The position numbers and the translations under genes are program-made. Under the pieces are notes generated by a model that worked only from the letters and a program-made list of their open reading frames with translations, was not told the origin of the DNA and did not search any database. DNA of 13,528 bases from contig JAPSIU010000046.1 in the NCBI GenBank assembly GCA_031178565.1, positions 1-13,528 on the forward strand. The letters are read 5' to 3'. This DNA is from Leucobacter sp. Lineage in GTDB: Bacteria > Actinomycetota > Actinomycetes > Actinomycetales > Microbacteriaceae. Positions within the stretch are counted from its first letter, which is position 1, and every line of letters starts with the position of its first letter. This document shows positions 6,944 to 12,387 of this stretch, in pieces.

Positions 6944-7681
6944 ATGCTTCTGAAAGCCGCGATCAACGGAGGCCGGCCGCTCGCCGAGCACCCGACCGTG
7001 CCCCGGACCACCGAGGAGATCGTCGAGGCCAGCCGCGCCGTGATCGCGGCGGGAGCCGACGTCGTGCACGCCCACGTCATCACCGAGGACGGCGCGCAGA
7101 CGATCCACCCCGATGCGATCGGGAACTGGGTGCGGGCGATGCGCGCGGCCGATCCCTCGATCGTCATCGGCACCACCACCGGACTCTGGACGGTCTCCTC
7201 GCACGAGGAGCGGATGGCTCACGTCGCAGCCTGGCCCTCCGATGCCCTGCCGGATTTCGCGTCCGTCGCGTTCTGCGAGGAAGGCGCGGCCGCAGCCGCC
7301 GAGCTGGTGCTCGAGCGGGGCATGATCCTCGAGTCGGCGGTGTGGTCGATGGAGGATGTGCCCGCGCTGCTGGCCTCACCCGCACTGCATCGCAACGTGC
7401 GAGTCCTCATCGAACCGGAGACGGAGGATCCGGAGGCGGCCGTCGCGCAGTGCCGGGAGATCGCCGCGGTGATCCGGGAGGCGGGGGTGACCGCTCCGAT
7501 CCTGTACCACGGCTACGACGAGACGGTGTGGCCCGTCGTCGAGGCGGCCATCGCGGACGGCTGCGAGACGCGCATCGGCTTCGAGGATGGAGTGCTGCTG
7601 CCGGACGGCACGATGCCGAGGGACAACGCCGACCTCGTTCGAGCGGTGCGCGCGCTGGAGGCGCGGAACTCCGCGGGATAG
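6944..7681 (+). CDS. BKACE family protein (DUF849), beta-keto acid cleavage enzyme
   Basis: A 245-residue zinc enzyme of the BKACE family, of which Kce (3-keto-5-aminohexanoate cleavage) is the type. Family members exchange a beta-keto acid with acetyl-CoA to give acetoacetate and a new acyl-CoA. Visible marks are AAINGG (5-10), VPRTTEEI (19-26), AGADVVHAHV (36-45) with the zinc pair H42 and H44, and TRIGFEDGVLLPDG (209-222), which supplies R210, E214 and D215 at the expected catalytic end. ATG 6944 is chosen for AAAGG (6933-6937) six bases upstream; a GTG at 6902 is in frame but lies in a hairpin. The protein is shorter than the usual 270-310 residues while keeping the key positions. Its substrate was not recognised; known ones include amino- and betaine-type beta-keto acids, which fits a polyamine-like importer. 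Confidence 0.85.
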   Translation: MLLKAAINGGRPLAEHPTVPRTTEEIVEASRAVIAAGADVVHAHVITEDGAQTIHPDAIGNWVRAMRAADPSIVIGTTTGLWTVSSHEERMAHVAAWPSDALPDFASVAFCEEGAAAAAELVLERGMILESAVWSMEDVPALLASPALHRNVRVLIEPETEDPEAAVAQCREIAAVIREAGVTAPILYHGYDETVWPVVEAAIADGCETRIGFEDGVLLPDGTMPRDNADLVRAVRALEARNSAG

Positions 7682-7730
7682 GGGGCGCACCGTGGAGCCG
7701 CTACCCTCTGTAGGGGACGGAGGGGGTGGC

Positions 7731-8225
7731 ATGGTCGACGACCTGGACCGGAGGCTCATCGAGCTGCTCGCGAGGGACGGCAGGCGCTCCTTCGCGTCGC
7801 TCGCGGACGCGCTCGGCGTCTCCCAGTCCACGGTCCGCTCGCGGCTCGCGAAGCTCCGGGAGGACGATGTCATCACGGTCGTCGCGCTGTGCAACGCCCT
7901 GCTGCTCGGGCACCAGGTGGTGCGGCTTCTGCTGCGGGTGCGGAATCTCACGCCGCGGGCGGTCGCGGATGGACTCGTCGGGATCAACCAGATCAATCAC
8001 GTGGCGCTCGTCGCGGGTTCCCACGACCTCTACCTCGAGGCGACCTGCCGCGACCAGCCGCAGTTGATCGAGCTGATGGACGAGATCCGCCGCCAGCCCG
8101 GCGTGGCGGCGATTCAGCCCATCATCGTGACCTCCCTCGCCAAGGACTACACGTGGGAGGGGCTGCGCGGAACGGCCGGGCAGAGCATCAGCGACCCCGA
8201 CGGCGAGGCCGCGACCGGCGCGTGA
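7731..8225 (+). CDS. Lrp/AsnC family transcriptional regulator
   Basis: A 164-residue DNA-binding regulator. ATG 7731 has GGAGG (7719-7723) seven bases upstream. The helix-turn-helix begins with LDRRLIELLARDGRRSF (5-21) and runs through LADALGVSQSTVRSRLAKLREDD (about 24-46). A RAM/AsnC ligand-binding domain follows at about residues 65-145 (HVALVAGSHDLYLEATC, then RRQPGVAAIQPIIV). Such proteins form dimers and octamers that bind amino acids or related metabolites and often control a neighbouring catabolic operon. The gene begins 49 bases after the beta-keto acid cleavage gene on the same strand, so it is either the last gene of that operon or has its own promoter (TACCCT at 7702-7707 is a possible -10). 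It is the obvious candidate for local control of the importer cluster. No operator could be identified. Confidence 0.87.
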   Translation: MVDDLDRRLIELLARDGRRSFASLADALGVSQSTVRSRLAKLREDDVITVVALCNALLLGHQVVRLLLRVRNLTPRAVADGLVGINQINHVALVAGSHDLYLEATCRDQPQLIELMDEIRRQPGVAAIQPIIVTSLAKDYTWEGLRGTAGQSISDPDGEAATGA

Positions 8226-8234
8226 GGTCGCGGT

Positions 8235-8738
8235 TCAGCTTCGCAGCGCTCGCGGCGAGGGCTCACGGAAGCCCTGCCACAGATAGGTGTCCTTCCGGAC
8301 CTCGAGCACGGTGAGCGTCTCGAGGTCGGAGATCCCGCGGATGCGGCGCAGATCCTGCAGCACGATCCTGCCCAGGGCCTGCGCGTCGGGAGCCACCACG
8401 TCGAGGATGATGTCGTAGTAGCCGAGCGCGCACGCGACGTACTTGATCTGGGGATGATCCGCGAGCTGCTCGGCGACGCGCGCCACCGGCACCTCGGAGA
8501 CCCGGATGCCGACGTGCGCGGCGATCCCGCCGATCTTCGTCTCGTCGTACATGCCGGCGACGTAGATGATGCCGAGGGAGACGAGGCGGTTGTACCGCTG
8601 CCTGACCGTCGGCTCGGAGAACCCGATGCGGCGGCCGATCTCGGAGAAGGACAGCCGGCCGTCGACGCGGAGCTGATCGATGATCTCGCGATCCACGTCG
8701 TCGAGGAACTGATCCTCTCGCTGCCGGTGTGCGTCCAC
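8235..8738 (-). CDS. Lrp/AsnC family transcriptional regulator (second copy, opposite strand)
   Basis: A 167-residue regulator read leftward, with TGA at 8235-8237. The helix-turn-helix lies in VDREIIDQLRVDGRLSF (15-31) and IGRRIGFSEPTVRQRYNRL (34-52). The RAM domain covers about 70-148 (VACALGYYDIILDVVAP, then RIRGISDLETLTVLEV). I chose GTG at 8738-8736 because TACACT (8750-8745) ends six bases before it, the spacing of a leaderless actinobacterial transcript. A later GTG at 8696 would remove 14 residues, and the frame stays open much further upstream only as an overlap with dnaX. Its tail is 9 bases from the tail of the other Lrp/AsnC gene. Both proteins end in related motifs (KDTYLWQGFRE here, KDYTWEGLRG there), so they belong to the same branch. 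Its target could be itself, dnaX next door or a remote locus. Confidence 0.87.
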   Translation of the reverse strand: MDAHRQREDQFLDDVDREIIDQLRVDGRLSFSEIGRRIGFSEPTVRQRYNRLVSLGIIYVAGMYDETKIGGIAAHVGIRVSEVPVARVAEQLADHPQIKYVACALGYYDIILDVVAPDAQALGRIVLQDLRRIRGISDLETLTVLEVRKDTYLWQGFREPSPRALRS

Positions 8739-8744
8739 GTCCTC

Positions 8745-8750
8745 AGTGTA
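8745..8750 (-). promoter_or_regulatory. Predicted -10 box of the leftward Lrp/AsnC gene, leaderless
   Basis: On the minus strand TACACT fits the actinobacterial TANNNT -10 consensus, and GAGGAC separates it from GTG 8738, so transcription would begin at or next to the start codon. No strong -35 is seen. The box is back to back with the dnaX promoter. Confidence 0.5.
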
Positions 8751-8776
8751 GTGAGCGCTGCCCGCGAACGCTCGGG

Positions 8777-8803
8777 TTGAATGTCGTGGGCCCCGGGTAG
8801 CAT
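8777..8803 (+). promoter_or_regulatory. Predicted dnaX promoter, leaderless
   Basis: TTGAAT (8777-8782) as -35 and TAGCAT (8798-8803) as -10 are separated by 15 bases. The expected transcript start is about 7 bases after the -10, at GTG 8811. No ribosome binding site precedes that GTG, in agreement with a leaderless message. The ATG at 8802 overlaps the -10 box and the ATG at 8781 overlaps the -35 element, so neither is likely to be used. Confidence 0.6.
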
Positions 8804-8810
8804 GGACCCC

Positions 8811-11675
8811 GTGGTTGCCGCACTCTATCGCCGTTATCGGCCAGAAGCCTTCGCCGAGATGATCGGTCAGTCCCAGGTGACTGAACCGCTCATGACCGCG
8901 CTGCGCACCGGGCGGATCGGTCACGCCTATCTGTTCAGCGGCCCACGCGGCTGCGGCAAGACGACCTCGGCCCGCATTCTCGCGCGTTGCCTCAACTGCG
9001 TCGAGGGGCCCACCGACACCCCCTGCGGCGTCTGCCCCAGCTGCGTGGAGCTGAGCCGGGACGGCGGCGGATCGCTCGACGTCGTCGAGATCGACGCCGC
9101 GAGCCACGGCGGCGTCGACGACGCGCGCGACCTGCGCGAACGGGCGGTATTCGCCCCGGCCCGGGATCGCTTCAAGATCTTCATCATCGACGAGGCGCAT
9201 ATGGTGACGCCGGGCGGGTTCAACGCCCTGCTCAAGATCGTCGAGGAACCGCCGCCGCACGTGAAGTTCGTCTTCGCGACGACGGAGCCCGACAAGGTGA
9301 TCGGCACGATCCGCTCGCGCACGCACCACTACCCGTTCCGGCTCATCGCGCCCGGCACACTCATCGACTACGTGCAGTCCCTCTCCGAGAGCGAGGGCGT
9401 ACAGGTCGAGCCCGGTGTGCTGCCGCTGGTCGTGCGCGCGGGCGGGGGATCGGTGCGCGACACGCTCTCGATCCTCGACCAGTTGATCGCCGGCTCCGAG
9501 GGCGACCTGGTCACGGCCTCCCGCGCCGCCGGACTCCTGGGGTTCACGCACGCCGAGCTGCTCGACGACGTGGTCGCCGCCTTCGGCGCGCACGATCCCG
9601 CGGCCGCCTTCCGCGCCACCGACCGGGTGGTGCAGACGGGACAGGATCCCCGCCGGTTCGTCGAGGACCTGCTCGAGCGACTCCGCGACCTCATCGTCGT
9701 GAGCGCCACCACGGTCGACGGAGCCGCGGCCGTGTTCCGGGGTGTCCCGCAGGATCAGCTCACGCGCATGTTCGAGCAGTCCCAGAGCTTCGGACCGGGT
9801 GAGCTCTCACGAATCGCGGACGTCGTGAGCGCAGCGCTCGACCGGATGGCCGGTGCGACGGCTCCCCGGTTGCAGCTCGAGCTCATGGTGGCTCGTGCGC
9901 TCGTCCACGCCGGTGCTGCCCAGCCGCAGCCTGCCCAGCCTGCCCAGCGACAGGCCGCCCAGCCGCGGCCTGCGCAGTCGCAGGCAGCGCGGGCTCAGTC
10001 GGCGCCGGCTCAGGCTGCGCCAGCTCAGCCCGCGCCGCAGGTGCCCGCCTCGCCGGCTCAGGATCCGCTCGCCGCCCTGGCGGCCGCGAGGAGCGCCGCG
10101 TCCGAGCCGCAGGCGCCGAACGCGGCAGAGACTGCGGCGTCGATCCGCGAGTTCCTGCGAGAGGACGACAGCGGGTCGGCGTCAGTGCCGCCCGCGCCGC
10201 CTGAGACGAGCGCTCCGGCTCCTGCCCAGAAACCCCCGGCGCAGCCGGTTCAGTCGGCTTCGACGGAGGACCCGAGGCCGGCCGGTGAAACCCCGCATCC
10301 GAACGAGGGTGCGGCCGGATTCGGGCGGCCCATCTCGGCGGTGCTCAGCAGCTCGCAGATCGAGAGCATCGGCGGCGACCCGGCACCGAAGGCCCAGCCT
10401 GCCCCGGATGCACGAGGGACTCAGGCCTCCGCACCCCCGGCTCAGCAAGGAGTTCCGGCCTCGGCGCCCCCGGCTCCGGATCCGGCGGATCAGCAGCCGA
10501 GTCGTCCCGGTCAGACTCAGGCGAGCCCGGAGGCCGATGTCGGCGCGCAGGGGGCCTCTGCGACTCAGCCCGCCTCCCCGGACGCACCGGCGAGCGACGC
10601 CGATGATCCCGACGCCGCAGACGCGCCGCAGTCCGGATTCGACGACCTCATGGACCTGTGGCCGGAGCTGCTCGAAGAGATCCTTGAGAGCGACCGCGAT
10701 GCGTGGAACGCGGTACGGGTGGTGCAGCCGCTCGCGCTCGACGGCGACGTGCTCACCGTCGGGCTCGCCTCGGAGTCCGACCTCGCCGCGTTCAAGGGGG
10801 TCGGCGCGGGCCCGCTGCGGGAAACGATCCTCGGAGCGACCGGCGTCAACGTGAAGTACAAGCCGAAGCGCGTCGCACAGAGCTCGGGTACAGCCGATGG
10901 GCGGCAGCAGGGCGCCGCTCGCGAACCCCGCCCCGCGGGCGCCGACGCAGAGGAGCCCCATCAAGCGCGCCCGACCCCGGCCGACGACCCCGTCGAGCGC
11001 GCAGTCGCCCGGCTGAGCGCGCTCGGACCGGCGCTCGCCGCGCCGGCCTGGGCCGATCCGCCACCGCCAGCTCCTGCTCCGATGCATCCGCAGAGCGAGG
11101 AGACCGAGCCCCAGAACCGCGCAGGAAGTACCCGGGCATCGGACCCGTCGGTGTCTGCGACCCCGGGAGCGGTGCCGGACTCCGGCGCGGAGGGGCCGGA
11201 CGTGGAGGGGCCCGGCGCGGAGGAGCCCGGCGCGGAGGAGCCCGGTTCCGCCGACCTCGCCGGCGAACGCGCGGACTCGAATCCGGTCGAAGTCGCAGCG
11301 ACCGACCCAGCGGCCCCAGCCGCTGTACCCGAGCCCGGCTTCGACCCGGGCGACTACGGGGATTCCTACGGCGACGACGACCCCTACGCGGACGCGGCGG
11401 GCGATCCCTACCTCGCCTCGGATGACCGGATGGATGTCCCACAGCCCGAGTCGACCCGAACGGAACCGGTTTCCGAACCGGCTCTGCCGGAATCATCGCA
11501 GCAGTTCCCGCAGCAGTCGCCGCAGTCCCCGCCGCCGGTCCGACCTCAACCCGAGCCCGCGGGCAAACCGCGCTCCGCTCCGGCCTTCACCCGTTACGGC
11601 GAGGCGGTCGTGCGCGAGGTGCTCGGCGCCCGTTTCATCGAGGAGCGACCGCTCCCACCACGTATGGAGGCGTAG
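8811..11675 (+). CDS. dnaX: DNA polymerase III subunit gamma/tau
   Basis: The clamp-loader ATPase that loads the sliding clamp and ties the replisome together. With GTG 8811 the protein has 954 residues, long for the family. It opens with ALYRRYRPE (4-12). The AAA+ core has Walker A GPRGCGKT (44-51), zinc cysteines C63, C72, C75 and C78, Walker B FIIDEAH (124-130) and FATTEP (155-160). The collar region ends near 368. A linker rich in Ala, Pro and Gln (about 370-609) follows, then a folded-looking block FDDLMDLWPELLEEIL to KYKPKRV (about 610-687). A second acidic, Pro-rich linker (about 690-924) leads to the conserved tail RYGEAVVREVLGARFIEERPL. The block and tail probably contact polymerase or helicase, by analogy with tau. 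I saw no A-rich slippery site for making gamma. recR starts 3 bases after the stop. Confidence 0.95.
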   Translation: MVAALYRRYRPEAFAEMIGQSQVTEPLMTALRTGRIGHAYLFSGPRGCGKTTSARILARCLNCVEGPTDTPCGVCPSCVELSRDGGGSLDVVEIDAASHGGVDDARDLRERAVFAPARDRFKIFIIDEAHMVTPGGFNALLKIVEEPPPHVKFVFATTEPDKVIGTIRSRTHHYPFRLIAPGTLIDYVQSLSESEGVQVEPGVLPLVVRAGGGSVRDTLSILDQLIAGSEGDLVTASRAAGLLGFTHAELLDDVVAAFGAHDPAAAFRATDRVVQTGQDPRRFVEDLLERLRDLIVVSATTVDGAAAVFRGVPQDQLTRMFEQSQSFGPGELSRIADVVSAALDRMAGATAPRLQLELMVARALVHAGAAQPQPAQPAQRQAAQPRPAQSQAARAQSAPAQAAPAQPAPQVPASPAQDPLAALAAARSAASEPQAPNAAETAASIREFLREDDSGSASVPPAPPETSAPAPAQKPPAQPVQSASTEDPRPAGETPHPNEGAAGFGRPISAVLSSSQIESIGGDPAPKAQPAPDARGTQASAPPAQQGVPASAPPAPDPADQQPSRPGQTQASPEADVGAQGASATQPASPDAPASDADDPDAADAPQSGFDDLMDLWPELLEEILESDRDAWNAVRVVQPLALDGDVLTVGLASESDLAAFKGVGAGPLRETILGATGVNVKYKPKRVAQSSGTADGRQQGAAREPRPAGADAEEPHQARPTPADDPVERAVARLSALGPALAAPAWADPPPPAPAPMHPQSEETEPQNRAGSTRASDPSVSATPGAVPDSGAEGPDVEGPGAEEPGAEEPGSADLAGERADSNPVEVAATDPAAPAAVPEPGFDPGDYGDSYGDDDPYADAAGDPYLASDDRMDVPQPESTRTEPVSEPALPESSQQFPQQSPQSPPPVRPQPEPAGKPRSAPAFTRYGEAVVREVLGARFIEERPLPPRMEA
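9918..10070 (+). repeat. Degenerate Ala-Gln-Pro coding repeat in the first DnaX linker
   Basis: In-frame repetition of GCC/GCT/GCG-CAG-CCN triplets gives AQPQPAQPAQ-like protein, then AQSAPAQAAPAQPAP. Units are irregular, from two to five codons. Low-complexity Ala/Pro/Gln tracts are normal for flexible linkers and may vary in length between strains by slippage. Confidence 0.6.
11184..11243 (+). repeat. Four 15-bp tandem repeats in the second DnaX linker
   Basis: Four in-frame units of 15 bases start at 11184, 11199, 11214 and 11229. They encode GAEGP, DVEGP, GAEEP and GAEEP; the last two are identical at DNA level (GGCGCGGAGGAGCCC). This looks like recent expansion in a disordered acidic linker, and unit number is likely to vary among relatives. 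Confidence 0.8.
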
Positions 11676-11678
11676 CCC

Positions 11679-12272
11679 GTGTACGACGGAATCATCCAGG
11701 ACCTGATCGACGAGTTCGGCAGGCTCCCGGGCATCGGCCCGAAGTCGGCGCAGCGGATCGCCTTCCACATCCTGCAGACGCAGAACTTCGACGTCTCCCG
11801 CCTCGCCGAGCTGCTCACGGAGGTCCGCGAGAAGGTGCGGTTCTGCGAGGTGTGCGGCAACATCACCGAGCAGGAGCGGTGCTCCATCTGCCGGGATCCG
11901 AGGCGCGACGAGACGCTCATCTGCGTGGTCGAGGAACCGAAGGACGTCGTCGCGATCGAACGCACGCGGCAGTTCCGCGGCCTCTACCACGTGCTGGGCG
12001 GCGCGATCAGCCCGATCGACGGCATCGGTCCCGACGACCTCAGCATCCCCGCGCTCATGCGCCGACTCGGCGCCGGCGACGTGCGCGAAGTGATCCTCGC
12101 CACCGATCCGAACCTCGAGGGCGAGGCGACCGCGGCCTACCTGTCCCGGCTGCTGACGAGTATCGAGGTGCCCGTTTCGCGGCTCGCGTCGGGTCTTCCC
12201 GTCGGCGGAGACCTGGAGTTCGCCGACGAGGTCACACTCGGCCGCGCCTTCGAGGGCCGCCGCCAGGTCTGA
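11679..12272 (+). CDS. recR: Recombination mediator protein RecR
   Basis: A 197-residue protein, the standard RecR length. It acts with RecF/RecO to load RecA on single-stranded gaps. An N-terminal helix-hairpin-helix includes LPGIGPKSAQRIAFH (16-30). A four-cysteine zinc finger uses C56, C59, C68 and C71 (FCEVCGN, then CSIC). The Toprim domain starts near ICVVEEPKDVVAIE (81-94) and includes GGAISPIDGIGP and ATDPNLEGEATA. GTG 11679 has GGAGG (11666-11670) eight bases upstream, inside the end of dnaX, with a 3-base gap between the genes, so translation is probably coupled. The small ebfC/yaaK gene often found between dnaX and recR is absent here. Confidence 0.97.
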   Translation: MYDGIIQDLIDEFGRLPGIGPKSAQRIAFHILQTQNFDVSRLAELLTEVREKVRFCEVCGNITEQERCSICRDPRRDETLICVVEEPKDVVAIERTRQFRGLYHVLGGAISPIDGIGPDDLSIPALMRRLGAGDVREVILATDPNLEGEATAAYLSRLLTSIEVPVSRLASGLPVGGDLEFADEVTLGRAFEGRRQV

Positions 12273-12328
12273 CAGGCGCGCGGACGCGTGGGCAGGCGCA
12301 CGTGGGCTCGCCCGACTGCGCGGGAACG

Positions 12329-12342
12329 CCGCGCATGCGCGG
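12329..12342. repeat. 14-bp perfect palindrome between recR and lysC
   Basis: CCGCGCATGCGCGG reads the same on both strands. It lies 56 bases after the recR stop and 5 bases before the putative lysC -10 (TAGACT, 12348-12353), where the -35 and spacer would fall. It could be an operator for lysC, or a stem that helps stop recR transcription; no T-run follows. Confidence 0.6.
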
Positions 12343-12347
12343 TCGGG

Positions 12348-12353
12348 TAGACT
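12348..12353 (+). promoter_or_regulatory. Possible lysC -10 element
   Basis: TAGACT matches TANNNT and would start a short leader of about 28 bases containing the GAGGAGG ribosome binding site (12374-12380). No clear -35 is present at the expected distance. A second, weaker candidate is TAGACA at 12365-12370. Confidence 0.4.
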
Positions 12354-12387
12354 GATCGCTGGCGTAGACATTTGAGGAGGAACCCGC

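Noticed and set aside
8739..9593. N-terminal extension of the leftward Lrp/AsnC gene reaching into dnaX
   Set aside because: The added 285 residues are antisense to the conserved AAA+ core of dnaX, match no known domain, and the family protein needs no such extension.
9918..11243. CRISPR array or mobile-element repeats
   Set aside because: The repeats are short, in frame, uneven and inside a coding linker. There are no spacers of constant length, no terminal inverted repeats and no transposase.
8811..11675. Programmed frameshift in dnaX giving a short gamma form, as in E. coli
   Set aside because: I found no A-rich slippery heptamer followed by a stem, and the frame is open over the full length. 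A gamma form could still arise by proteolysis.
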